From NCBI GenBank assembly GCA_036971475.1, contig JBAIZL010000005.1, forward strand, positions 239,273,190 through 239,337,189: a stretch of 64,000 bases of DNA. Direction: 5' to 3'. Shown one piece after another: positions 22,646 through 34,791 of the stretch. The notes below the pieces were generated by a model that was not told the DNA's origin, made no database searches, and saw only the letters and a list, made by a program, of their open reading frames with translations. A program made the position numbers and the translations under genes. The stretch is from Prosapia bicincta (Eukaryota > Arthropoda > Insecta > Hemiptera > Cercopidae). Each line of letters starts with the position of its first letter. Positions within the stretch are counted from its first letter, which is position 1.

Positions 22646-24373
22646 AGCATATCCTGGTAGACACCTCGTAGTTACCACTTCAAGATCGCGACCCTGCACA
22701 TCTGAAGTTAAACATTCCCTTTATACCAGTTGAGGGGGTTTAACGCCCTTACCTTAATCATATTCAAACTCTCGCTTCTTTTTCATTGGCTACAATAGAC
22801 AACTTGAGTTACCGCCTTAAACAATAGACAAAATCCATTCATTCAATATCGCAATTTCGAACATATCTTTCATTAAATTCAATTTAATGTACCGTTTTAC
22901 CAATAGTTATATATAAAGTATTGTTAATGTTTCAATCACAGTTGTTTACTTGACTTCACTGTAGCAATTTAAACACAGTGTTTCTATATTCTTGTACTTT
23001 ATTGCGCGTCTCTTTCAACATCTTTGAAGGCATAGATGTATACATGTGCCCGTTGACATACTGTAGTTCTTACCAAATAACACGTCAGGACGCTTGAAAA
23101 TAAAGTAACCAACACACATTGCATAAAGCACCAAAAAAAACACAACATAGCCTAAAACATAATCACCAAAACACAACCAACCAGTAGGATTCTAAACCTC
23201 CAACATTAATACATGTAGTAATGGCTTACAGGTGTTAACATACATACACACACAAACATTTATATAGTGACAAAAGCGATTATTTATATATACTCAAATT
23301 ATCGCCAAAAATGTAGTGGTTTTAAATATCGACTACTGTTCAAGTCTCTTATTCCAAAAATATTATTATGAAAACAAATATCTTATTATATTCCGTGTGT
23401 GTTTCTGATATTACATTGTTCGCACACGCACGCACAAACACAATCACCCACGCACGTACATATACACACGCGCGCGTTTACGCACATATCAGGGACATTA
23501 ATTGGTGTTTAATCGCTAACAACACATTGTTCAGAAGTTATTCAACAATCTACTGCCTTGTTTGTAAAAATCACTTCCTACCTATTTAAACACAATTGTA
23601 CAAATATATATAATTTAAACACAAAAACTGAATTTTAAAACTTCGCCAATTTTTTAATGTAAATTTTATGCACAACGTGAAATTCTATTCTATAAGTGGC
23701 TGTAGTCGAGTAGTTTAAGCTTTCCACGAGAGTGTGAATAAATAAACAATTACAATTATTATGGAGTTTCGATTGATCGATTAACCTCGTTCGAGATACT
23801 TTCTCCGGCTCCACAATGTGGGACAAGTCGACGTTAGCAGACCCGGCCGACATTGCGTTACCGAGATCTTACGAGCACTCAACGGGTTAGCAAAAACACG
23901 ATGCCGGCCACTAGGTAAGCAATTGCTTAGATGTAACAATGCTGTGGAAAGTATTGTGATAGTGAGACAGCCGGATTCAGTCATTAATAGCGCGGTTACT
24001 CGCGGGTACAGTATTGCCGAGCTTTGTCTGATTACACTTTGTGTTTGAAAACACCGCCTACTTAGCACGGTATTTTACATCAACTAATTCGATCATGTAC
24101 CTTGTTTATACAACTGTAACATACAATAAACAGATACAAGACACAAACACACAGAACCTAAATGAAATTTCGCCATACACGTAGAAGACCGAATGTACTC
24201 ACGTCAAGTTAAAAATTCTAACCTTATAAAACAAAAACAATAAATCATAATTGAGGCAACAACCTTGTTGAGCACGTGTATGTTGAAAGCTCAAAAAACA
24301 AACGTCACAAATAAAGTTTTATCTACTGTAATTAAGTGTAATTCCGAAGGGGAAAGCAGTTTTTTTGAGTTTT

Positions 24374-24725
24374 CAACATATTTACTTTACTTTAGCCAAT
24401 GCCAGATCTTGGCATTACTTCCATTCTCCTCCTAGCCTCCCAGTAGCATGGGGGAACAAAATTAGTCGCGTCTACAGCATACTTTAAGCTGTACGTGTCC
24501 CCTGGGTAGTGCTAAATGAGCAGCAGAGTTGGCTGAGGTTTCAACATACCAACATATTTACTTTACTTTAGCCAATGCCAGATCTTGGCATTACTTCCAT
24601 TCTCCTCCTAGCGTCCCAGTAGCTTGGGGGACAAAGTTAGTCGCGTCTGCAGCATACTTTAAGCTGTACGTGTCCCCTGCGTAGTGCTAAATGACCGGCA
24701 GAGTTGGCTGAGTTTTCAACATACA
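24374..24725. repeat. 176-bp unit, two tandem copies
   Basis: The unit beginning CAACATATTTACTTTACTTT starts at 24374 and 24550, and the copies differ at only a few positions. Each contains AATGCCA-GATCT-TGGCATT, a 7-bp-arm hairpin with a 5-nt loop. The unit could be a fragment of a dispersed element duplicated in place; the family is unknown. Confidence 0.88.
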
Positions 24726-25295
24726 CTTGCCCAAAAAGGCAGTTTCCACAATAACTATTAAGGAATAGTTTTGGGCTAAAAATACAAGATAAATAGCAAT
24801 AAACTAGACACAACAGAAAATTAGGAAATATACAAACACCAAAAAACCAGTCACAAAACAATCTAAACTGTAAAACACATTCACAATAGAACGGTATATT
24901 TGAACACATAATAAATAACTACTTTTCAAACAACAAGCAATCACACATCACCAAAAAACCACAAACAGACCTGTCCGTGACACAGCATTGAACCATGCAC
25001 TGACCAAGTTTGAAATGTGTGCTGAGAGATCAATAAATAGTGGCTTTTGCCATTCGAATTGATAAATAAGTATTATTAAAAAAACCTCAAAATGTACAAT
25101 CAAAAAAGTGCAAGTTTTATATGTATGTAGTTACTTCAATTTATTTAAGTAATAACCTATTTCAAAGAAAGATTGGTCTATACTCAATACATTGCAGAAT
25201 CGATCGCGGAGCGGTTTCGGAATTACAACCACATGTATTAATAAACTTGCTATATTTCATGAACAAGCCTAATAAATGTATGTTTGATGCGTTAC

Positions 25296-25313
25296 TGATA
25301 CCATATGGTATCA
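25296..25313. other. perfect 18-bp palindrome
   Basis: TGATACCATATGGTATCA is its own reverse complement, and TTGATAC repeats 10 bp downstream. It could be a dimeric binding site, or chance. Confidence 0.5.
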
Positions 25314-27871
25314 ATAATTAATTGATACAATATAACTAGTTACCCCCGTCGCTGTTTCCTCCTGCGTCACCGCTTTCAATCACTGACGGTTTGCGTAATA
25401 GTAGGTCATTGTTACTACGAAATGATAACCATTTAAGTTAAAATTGTTCGAGTCACTTTTAACGCATTTTTCCAATTACAGAAGTGGTTTCCATTATTGC
25501 TCGAATTCGTTCCTCAGCGGATTTTGTTTTTCCTACAATAGTTGTCATCAATAGTTTATTGCAATAACCTGGTCGATTTATATCAATAACGAAACTTATA
25601 TCCTAAAGAACAAAAGCATATTAACAGTATGTTCATTGTATGTTACTAAACGCCTTTCATACTCACCAGCGAGAGTATCGTGTCGCTCGAATATTAGACA
25701 GTTCAAGACGGCATAAGGAAGGGAAAACAGTCCCCTAGTATAACTCACGAGACATAGTAAGAGACTTTGCGAAGCTGCCTACTAGACATTTAGAGTGGTG
25801 GGGCTCTCTAACTCGCTGCTACATATCGGTCCGGAACAACTACTGTACCTTATTCACCAATGTGCTTGGATGCAAGAACCTATAAAATGATAGAACCTAG
25901 TTTTCACCTACACCCATCGATTCTCGCGCATCTACGTCCCTTGATAATTATTCACGGAATTGAAGAAAGTCATCGCTTGCGTGGACAGGGCGATTTACAT
26001 AAAGTACTTATTATCAGTATCATACAAAGTGTCTTCCAGATAATTGTTTTTTAAAAATCTATTATAACTAATTGTTTTTCCTAAAAGGTTTATCTAAAAA
26101 TACTACATTTCTATCTAAGCAGAAACCCATATCGTTTAAGGAGCAAGACTTTAAGAGTATCAGTTCAAAGAGAGATACGCCTAATGACTAGTGTGGATAT
26201 ACGTTTTCTTTGGATTTGGGCGCTCGGCCATTCCGACTTTTATCATCGCGTATGACGGAAGGATTGTAATGATGGGGTTAAGGTAAGAACAACACCTGGG
26301 TTGGGATATAAGGTGATTATGGCGTCGTGCAGGCGTCACATACCTGTAATAAAACCAAACTCAACCTTATGACAAAAATATACCTTTATATGTAGAAACA
26401 TCTATACGAAGCCGGGTAATCGTTGAGGCACAATATTTGATTCCACTTTTTAATTACGTGACTCGTACATTTCTGAACGCCATACAAACAGAACTTCAAT
26501 GACAAGTGGTTACACACACGCGCCACGGCTAAAACAGGTCAAGCACCAAGGTCGACACTTACGGGTAACTCGGCGATTGTAAAAATTTGGCAACACTACA
26601 CGTCCAACCACACACGTCTTTTGGTTTCTCTGACGTCACCCAACAAAGCAGTCCACCCAACCACAAACCAGTAGAGCCACGAGATCCGTATCCGATCCAA
26701 TCTAAATTTCCCATTTATAGTAAAATACTCCTCAGGGACAACTTTATTTGGTAGATTGACCCAAAGTAAATTTGTCGTAGTCGTCAAAAGTCGTAGTATA
26801 TAAGACAAAATCAAACCACCTCGACTAACACAACGTTAATGTCACTGTCGTATATCTTTCCATGATTTATTCCGTTTTGATATTTCGAGGCTATATTTAA
26901 ACAAGGGCAGTTGATCAATCGCAATTCCGATTTAATTCTTTTCAATTCAATTATTATATTGTTAAGCATTTAAAAAACTGATGACAATTTAAAGTAAAGG
27001 TTGTGTTAAGGGGGCTACCACGGCCATTAACCGTCTCCTCGTCTCTATATCACCTATACATCAATCAAATAACATTATTATTACAATAGTTAATTTGACG
27101 ATCTTATAACTTTTGAAATATTTAGAAAACGTGTCTTAGTAAGATATCCCCAAAACCAAATGTTCGGCAAGTTGGTAATTAGTGTAGTAATGAAGTAAAA
27201 GTTTTGTCAGTTTTAATGAATAATAAAATTAACGAAAACAAAATTTTATTTTTTCATTCCAATGCCTCCTGTAATTTAGTTTGTTTTCAATTTTTTTACC
27301 AAATTAATTTTAGCCTAATCTTGTATTTTCGTTCAATAACCACGTAATAATTTTTTTTAAATTTCTTTTTCACCAATTTGTTTATAGTTCACTCTTGAGT
27401 TTAAGTTGTAGATAATAAACATCATAAAATAGTTTTTTTTTAAGAATGCAAATTGAATACAATATACGTTCCTGATTACTTAATTTTTTTTGCATTACAA
27501 TAATTACATTTATTATTTAAATTGGAGGCTATAATAACCATCTTTGTTTCTTTGCAAAACAAAACAAAAATGTAAACAATAATTGTATTTTAACATCGGT
27601 ATTGAGACCTAATTTATCAAAACTTTAGAATTGCAGTATTTTGTGGCGAGATCACATTGTGAAAAGTAAATAAACAAAACGTGTAATCCATGTATCTTGC
27701 TGAGAGCCTTGGCCTATATGTAACGCATTTTTCGCGATGTTACTATTGTAGTTTATATATTAAAAGAGGCGTAAAAGCTGGTTTTTACTCTAAACATTTA
27801 TGCGACATTTTACGAAATCATCATCTTGAGACTCGTTTTTTATATTCTCAGGATTCCAAAGAAACATTTTT

Positions 27872-27918
27872 TTATTGATTTTGATACTGAAAAGTTGAAA
27901 CTTTTCAGAAATCAATAA
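27872..27918. other. two-tier perfect hairpin
   Basis: CTGAAAAGTT (27887-27896) pairs with AACTTTTCAG (27899-27908) over a 2-nt gap. TTATTGATTT (27872-27881) pairs with AAATCAATAA (27909-27918). Together they give 20 paired bases with a 5-nt bulge on one side. It may be a small RNA hairpin or a MITE core; nothing decides between them. Confidence 0.55.
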
Positions 27919-28282
27919 GGCGTACGATATTCTAATTTAAAATTAGTGTACAATATCTAGAGAAGATAGAAATAATTCGAAACGAGTTTGCTTTGTGTAA
28001 ATCGTTTAAGATAGGAGCGGCAAAAGATTGTACTACAGTGTACCTGTTTACTTTAGTACAACCTGCGAAACCCACTACAGTTGTACCACTACAAAGAAGT
28101 GTAATGGCACAAGATTGCCGACTTTGTACAATCTAGATCTAGAACGTTGTAGATATTTAGATTCGAGACTATGCCCAAACAAAAATGCATAATTCATTAT
28201 TATTTAGATGGTCGACGCAAAATACAATGACTAACGTTGTACTTATACTTATGTTGATATAATTATTTTTACTAAACCTTAA

Positions 28283-28720
28283 TCTACTTTTAGGTGTATC
28301 CATGGAACTACAGCTTCGTCTACGTTTAGATGTATCCATGGAACTACAGCTTCGTCTACGTTTAGGTGTATCCATGGAACTACAGCTTCGTCTACGTTTA
28401 GATGTATCCATCGAACTACAGCTTCGTCTACGTTTAGATGTATCCATGGAACTAAGCTTCGTCTACTTTTAGGTGTATCCATTGAGCTACAGCTTCGTCT
28501 ACTTTTAGGTGTATCCATTGAGCTACAGCTTCGTCTACGTTTAGGTGTATCCATGGAACTACAGCTTCGTCTACGTTTAGATGTATCCATCGAACTACAG
28601 CTTCGTCTACGTTTAGATGTATCCATGGAACTAAGCTTCGTCTACTTTTAGGTGTATCCATTGAGCTACAGCTTCGTCTACTTTTAGGTGTATCCATTGA
28701 ACTTAACGTTAATCGACTTT
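28283..28720. repeat. 36-bp tandem array, about 12 copies
   Basis: The unit GTATCCATGGAACTACAGCT plus TCGTCTACGTTTAG(A/G)T is 36 bp and reads MDTSKRRRSCSS on the minus strand. A few units have a short deletion (AACTAAGCTTCG), and a block of about 175 bp (from near 28400) recurs from near 28575, so there is higher-order duplication. Three overlapping minus-strand frames result from the 3n unit length. I see no gene context for them. Confidence 0.9.
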
Positions 28721-30399
28721 TAGGTGCACTAGTTTACTAAACCTTAATCTGATTTAAGGTGTATCCATTGAACTTAACGTTGGTGTTAAATAATTTTAAT
28801 ATTTTATATATGATTTGTAGATCAACAACGCTAGATGTGTTGATATTGTTAACAAATCAACAGGTTAACAACAAGTTTGACAGTGTTAACAACAGAAAGT
28901 TGCTTTAGCTGTTGACAGTGTACGAACCTCTTGTTAATATTATATAATACATTGATTACAGGTTCCAGCATACTGTTTCATAAATATTTTGTAAATGAAA
29001 TTTATGCACATTACACACATGGGCGACCACCATAGTCTATTATTATGTTTACGTATAGTATATTACAAATTAATCGTTGTAATTAATAATTTATAAAAAC
29101 ATATCTGAGAAATTGTTGACCTTAAAATTACCATATTTCCGTCTAATCAATATTTCTACCATCTGAATGGATGAAATTTTACACGTTTCACCCTTAATGA
29201 GGATGCTGTACTAAATGACTAGCATTTCCTCCAGGTTCTGTATTCAGCCAATTCGACTACGCTATTACGTACGGAATATATGGAAAGGCATCACAGAGAA
29301 AACACTCCCTCACAGTTACCCAAGCTCCAAGACATACGATATCCGTTTAAGCCCAAATTAATTTCCAAAAGCGACCCAACTCAGCCTTGTAAATATTCAT
29401 AGCCGTTGCTTTTCTTGACATTCCGAGACACGACTCGGCTGGTAATAAAACGACCGGCAAAGCGCCCATAAACGCGTTTAAAGGCATGTGCAATGTGTAA
29501 ACGTTATCAAAGGCAGGAGCGGAACAGCCGGGCTCGCCACTCTCGGCAAACCTGCGTTTAATTGTCGGCAATACGGAATGTTTTCTTATAACAACCCGGC
29601 CCTCAGAGATTTGACAGTTCTCTCGCTTTTATCACTCTCTAACACTGAACGTAAATCAACTATCGTCCGATGGCAGGCTTACATTGTAGCGCAGTTACAT
29701 TAACTCACTTATCCTTACCACAATTGGACAGACCTCATTCAAATGGCCGCACAACCTAGATTTTAACTAGGCAATACAAGGAAATTAAAGGAGAGGAGTT
29801 GTATTAAATGTATCCTGAGAGAAAATATCTGAACACAAGGAAACTAAAATACGATCTGATGAAATAAAAACAGCTTCGTGTTGACTGAGCGTTCAAATGG
29901 GAATGTCTAAATACAGTAAACTATTCCCACTAGTAATGCCTTGAAAGAGTGCAGAGTGCGGTCTTTAAGTGATGGCAATGTTTTACAAAGCTTCTTGGAG
30001 ACATTGCATTAACTGTAACGGGTAGACACTTCTCTCAACCTTGGCTGAGCCCAAGGCAACCTCAGGTAAGCTACGATCTTTACGCGATGTCATATGTTTT
30101 CCCTCCTCCCAGAACCAGGAGATAGAGATGGTTGATTTAGTGACATCAACGTATCGGTGATTTTAGTAGCCGTGCCAGGTTTGGATCAGTGGCTTTACCG
30201 GTGATAAGGGATACTGAGACTGCTGTATATGTGAAAATAACAGGCAGGCATACCACACTGGTAAAATGATTCCACATAATTTTTTCTTTTTTGGAAGGCT
30301 CATTTTATTTAAAAATAAACTCCTTCGAAATTAGGAACAAACTACCGAGCGCGAAATAGCTTCTATTGTACAAAAAATTGTCACAATCTTGAAACCTGG
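28721..30399. other. unique DNA, no gene seen
   Basis: GTTAAC-containing short repeats occur at 28840-28925. About 29200-29700 is markedly less AT-rich, with two overlapping antisense frames (29347-29571 minus, 29488-29703 plus) that I do not recognise. It could be a conserved non-coding element or an exon without recognisable domains. Confidence 0.4.
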
Positions 30400-30725
30400 C
30401 ACAAATCGACCACCCACACACGACGTAAATGAGTAGAACCAGTGAAAGCGACAAATCAACTGATGACAGCGTGGTAATATATCAGTAACTTTTCAGTCGC
30501 AACAACGACATTTTGCCCAATCTCAACAGAGGCAACACCCCTCCCCCCTTCAGTCAACGACACTGCACGATAATCGGCTCCGTGAGATGAACGGTGGGAG
30601 CAAAGCCAGTGACGGTGGCAAACCAACCAATGGCAACCGTTTCATTCAATGACAGTGACAAATTAACCAATGACAACCGCTTCATCTAGTGACTGCGACC
30701 TTTTACCCAATCACAACAAAGGTAA
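30400..30725. repeat. degenerate short tandem repeat
   Basis: About five diverged copies of a roughly 40-bp motif, AGTGACAGYGACAAAT then AACCAATGACAACCG, at about 30441, 30494, 30608, 30648 and 30688. CCAAT recurs with them. The copies are irregularly spaced, as in an old decayed minisatellite. Confidence 0.6.
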
Positions 30726-32520
30726 CTTCCGATCTACCCATTGTCACTGGAACTGCCATTTTCCATATTTTGTCACTGGTGCCATCAGAGATTAACGAAT
30801 ATCAGTGACAAGTCACCGTAACAGAAAATATCGACCATTAATGCCACGAGATGAGTATGTCCACTTAATTCTATCTATCCTCTTACAACCTGTAGACATC
30901 TCTTTACAACCCCATATAGAATAGTTTTGCTTCAGTTTTTTGTACAGCCCAGGACATGTGATACCAGAACTGATATCCCTGGACCTACATTAAAAGGTAC
31001 CAGGAGGTTTCACGATCGTACCCTTAATGTTCCTTATATTCGCAATACTTTACTGTTCTTCGTCATACTGGCTGATCGCATTAAATAAAGAGAGATGATT
31101 TATTTCGTAAAATTAAACAAAGCCTGTAAAGGCACAACTTTCTAATGAACAAGAAATCAAGCGACCTTGTTATAAGCGACCTTTTTTATATGAATAGTCT
31201 ATATTTGCAATGAATCGTTTTACACGAGGTTTTAAATCAACATGATTGTAAACAGGCTGTTATCTCATTGCAAATCGATAATCAACTGGATTTATAACAC
31301 GATCGACATTTTGAGAATGTAGAGTTTAGTTACTTCTGAAGACTTTGAAAATCATGATTCAAAAAATCACACTTCAAGAAAAACACTTGGGTAGATAGAT
31401 AATGATGCATCTAATTAGTAAGATTATTAGTCTAAGTAAGATTGACACCGATTATCATGAACTTCAAGTAGAAATATACAGATCTCCATTCCTTGAATCA
31501 TCCAACGCGCTACCCAGCGCAAGATAAATGAAAGAATAACAAATAATCAATGTGACAATAAGCTTAAACGAAGCTGTTCCCGAGGGTTCCTTACTCAATA
31601 ACAATAAATAAATTTGCAACTGGTAATTGCATTCTGAAAATCCCCGAATCCAATTGGACAAGGGGGAGTGTAAAGTTTGCATATGCAATGAGATCTAGGC
31701 AACTAAGCTGTGCTGACACTATGATAAAACATGCAGCCGAAGATACACACAGTTTCCAGAGTTATTGGTCTCGCTCCCTCGCAGTCACATAAAGGAAACT
31801 AGCACATATTTAAAAGTAAAACGAAATTGAAAGAAAGATTGCTTTTTATTTTAAAAGTACAATAAGGCTATCACTGTTTAAACAAAAGAAGCGAATAGAA
31901 TTAATTTCTCTTTTTGTGGATACTCTCTTTTTCTCTTCCCGTGTCTATCGTCAGAAAATGTTTTGTTTAAAAATATTTTTAAAACAAGTAATATAAAAAA
32001 AAATTCTATGTATACCAACATAGACAAAGTTTTGATACTTTTTATTAAATAATTAATACACATAACTCATTTAATATAGCCTTTGCGTTAAAACAGCTGT
32101 TCTACCACATAACCTATAACATAAAGTCAGCTGTTTAATGAATTCATATGTTATAACTTATTTTAAACCAAATGGGACGAAATAACTAGATTGCATACCT
32201 TGCCACTTTTGTATAAAGTTTTTCTCTCATATAAAACCAAAATTAATTCATTATTAAATTATTTAATGAATTATTATTTGAACTTGAGTGGATGAAAAAA
32301 ACTTATTTTGTTAACGATTGAAAATTTGAATGTAAGTAAATGATTATACAGGGTAGCAGAATTAAAGTTTCATGCCCAGGATATTCAAGATATTTTTCAG
32401 GTCGGAAGAATACACTAACATCGCGTCGCCTCAAATATACTTTAGTAAACAGAGGACCGAAATTGTTTAAATTTTATTCACAAAATAGAACATTAATAAA
32501 ATATAAGCTGTTTAAGTAGG
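30726..32520. other. unique AT-rich DNA, no gene seen
   Basis: I recognise nothing here. Frames at 31464-31688 and 31878-32063 (minus) are hydrophobic AT-driven translations without family resemblance. Confidence 0.4.
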
Positions 32521-32572
32521 AAGTAAATTAATATTTTTTTTTTTTTTTTTTTCTGGCGAATAAGTAAATTAA
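32521..32572 (-). mobile_element. ultra-short LINE insertion scar with target duplication
   Basis: AAGTAAATTAA at 32521-32531 is repeated at 32562-32572. Between the copies lie about 30 bp that on the minus strand read ATTCGCCAG followed by about 19 A. The I-group LINE in this window ends TTCGCCAGG plus poly(A), so this is best read as a minus-strand insertion of the last few bases of a related element. The match to the element is only about 8 nt; the flanking duplication carries the inference. Confidence 0.65.
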
Positions 32573-33852
32573 AAACGAATTATTGTACGTGATATATGAA
32601 ATAACTAGACGTATGTCCAGCCAATGAACTCGAAATATTCCAACCAATGAGCGCAACAGAACAGGGGGCTGTATAGGCTACGTAGTAATACAACCTATCA
32701 CCGAAAATAAAGTGATTTCACAGTTGATTATCAAAATCTTTTTAGAGACGTAAATATTGGACTGTATTCCCTGACAAAGCTGATTTATGGTATTCTAATA
32801 CGTTTGGCATAGAACCATGTTTAAAATAACTTGACTCAAGGAAACTTCAAGAAACCATGTGTCACCGACGCATGAGAAGAGCCTTGGTCCAAGGCAGGTC
32901 AAAACGACAAAGTCATTCCCAAAAAAAGTTATAGCACAAAACGTCAGATATACAGAAAATTATAATGCAGAAACGGGATCATAATTTACTTTCTGCACCT
33001 TTCTTATTAAAATGAATAATTTTGTCAATCTGTAATTACTTATATAACTTACTAAAATATAACTACATAAATTAACGTACCGCTAGGTTATGTTTGTACC
33101 CACAGCGCATGCGCAGAACTGAAAACCGAGCGTGACTCATTTCCACACTAGGGCTCTTCTCGTGCGCCGGTGACAGTACTTTTGGTGTGAAACCGTGCCC
33201 TTCATTGCACTCCCTTTTCGAAAATCTTGTGTTCAGAGGCTTAATAGATGTTGCCATATCTGAAGAGCTGCAAGACACGTTAGAGTAACTGGGACAGACG
33301 CTCTGTTATGATTACGAAGTTCTCCACCATTATGGCATAAATTAAATAACAAGAACCCATGCTTCGTCCGTCAGCTCATCACCGCCCACTCCATGGGCAA
33401 TAATGTTATTCATTACTACTAAACGAGATCTGATATTCCAATTTAGTTATAGAGGTTCCCGCTCATTCAAGACGACTTTATTAACATTAATTGTTGGAAG
33501 GGTCAATCAGAGCACAAGGGACCATGTCCACAACTCCACTCCGGTAAAATTATTTAATACATCTTTCATAAGAAACGTATACAAGTCGAAGGACAAGTTT
33601 CAAAGGACAACCAATTTTCGAAAAAACAAAGTAATTTGGCGCCCACATTCACAGGAACACAATACGGGAATCCCGAAACTGCAAAACCTACTACAAGTAA
33701 CAGACCTTTAAATTAAATCGAAAATATGAATTTTCCTATTTGCATTATTCATACGGCTTTGCAAAGTAACTTTAATTTTTACGGAATGAAGAATTTAATT
33801 ACGATATTATACAATGCCTCCTTGATTATTAAATTGTCGAGACTCTAGAGCA
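32573..33852. other. unique DNA with separated inverted repeat
   Basis: No gene recognised. GTCACCGACGCATGAGAAGAGC at about 32872-32893 has an inverted, slightly diverged partner at about 33153-33174 (GGCTCTTCTCGTGCGCCGGTG). A minus-strand frame at 33278-33072 contains an internal ATG (33257) followed by about 60 codons, but matches nothing known. The NRF1-like palindrome lies in its 3' half. Confidence 0.4.
33105..33114. promoter_or_regulatory. NRF1/Ewg-type palindrome GCGCATGCGC
   Basis: The exact consensus palindrome for NRF1 (Ewg in Drosophila) lies in otherwise AT-rich DNA. In animals this site is frequent in promoters of broadly expressed genes. No transcript is evident beside it, so its function here is inference. 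Confidence 0.4.
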
Positions 33853-33965
33853 GGGGTTCCCAAACGTTTTGGATGTACACCCCTCCTCTTGAGATCCACC
33901 CACGCCTTCCTTGACTTTACACTATAAATAAATGATAGGGGGATATGAAAAAGAATCAAATAGAT

Positions 33966-34016
<51 letters not shown>

Positions 34017-34100
34017 CCTATATATATTAGAAACAATCTAATTATACATAATTTCATAAAAGGTTTTGTCTTATTTACACAGGAAAACAAGGAAAAATAC
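33853..34100. mobile_element. hAT transposon remnant, terminal part
   Basis: It begins with CAGGGGTTCCCAAACGTTTT (about 33851-33870), which matches the typical terminal inverted repeat of hAT elements. The following 90 bp aligns with the hAT remnant at 48277 onward (for example TTTACACTATAAATAAATGATA against TTTACACTACAAATAAATGGTA, and GGATATGAAAAAGAA against GCATATGAAAAAGAA). It contains a TA microsatellite. The other end was not found, so it is truncated. Confidence 0.75.
33970..34013. repeat. (TA)n microsatellite
   Basis: About 22 AT/TA dinucleotides inside the hAT remnant. Confidence 0.95.
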
Positions 34101-34789
34101 TTTTGTAATTGATGTAAAAAGAGAATAATTTGTTTAGATATTTGTAAACCAGAGGGAAATATTTGTTTAAAGTTTTAATTAGTCAACTATAACTAGTGAG
34201 TGAAATATTTATTCGCCGTTAGCGACTAGTTCGAGATGCCAAGCCACTTTATGTTTGTACTATTGAGGTTATGAATGATTGCTTTCACTAGGTAATATAG
34301 CGCGTTTCATTCATTACATAGAGAGCTTAGGAAGATTTTTAATACTCCTGCAAAAACAGTTAGATGCTCTCAACCAAAGGTCTTAGAAGGAAGAGGATTA
34401 GGTTTAGAGAGGTATAGGTCTTCCTACACTAGTTACAAAGAACACCGTGTCCAAGGAATGCCTCGAGGTTTCCTGGACTGCGCAGAGTTAGTATCGTGCT
34501 GACTTTAAGGATAACTATACGTACATTTACAGAGTTTGAAAGGCCTCCAGCTTCTTCTTAACTTAGCAAAGAACTCGTTATAAACACGCCCTGTATGTAC
34601 ACCAATTCACAGTCAATAATCTATTTCTCGAACGCGTTTCAGCGGTAAAATGATCATTACCAGCGAGAATAGCTTATACAACATCTATAGTGTTTCCGCT
34701 TGACTAGGAAGCTTCTCGGAACTCCACCCGACCTCCTATTTATTTAAAATTGTAATACGAAATTAAAAGTCTTGTAAAAACTTATATAA
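34101..34789. other. unique AT-rich DNA, no gene seen
   Basis: The first part may still be hAT interior, but the match to the second remnant fades after about 34100. Nothing else recognised. Confidence 0.4.
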
Positions 34790-34791
34790 TA

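Larger units (their letters stand above)
20876..24373. other. unique DNA, no gene seen
   Basis: No protein gene recognised. It contains the MITE-like inverted repeat at 21602-21775, the CA tract at 22612-22645 and purine-pyrimidine-rich CA/CGCA stretches at 23400-23490. About 21130-21420 and 23760-24060 are less AT-rich and lack repeats. Short frames in the latter (23781-24068 minus, 23818-24048 plus) overlap each other and resemble nothing known. Conserved non-coding DNA is a possibility. Confidence 0.4.
24726..28282. other. unique AT-rich DNA, no gene seen
   Basis: No coding or mobile sequence recognised in about 3.5 kb. It holds a perfect 18-bp palindrome (25296-25313) and a long hairpin (27872-27918), both listed separately. 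A less AT-rich part at about 25330-25930 shows nothing diagnostic. Confidence 0.4.

Noticed and set aside
28169..28697. Minus-strand MDTSKRRRSCSS repeat protein(s)
   Set aside because: Three overlapping frames over a 36-bp minisatellite, no flanking gene structure, and unit deletions that shift the frame.
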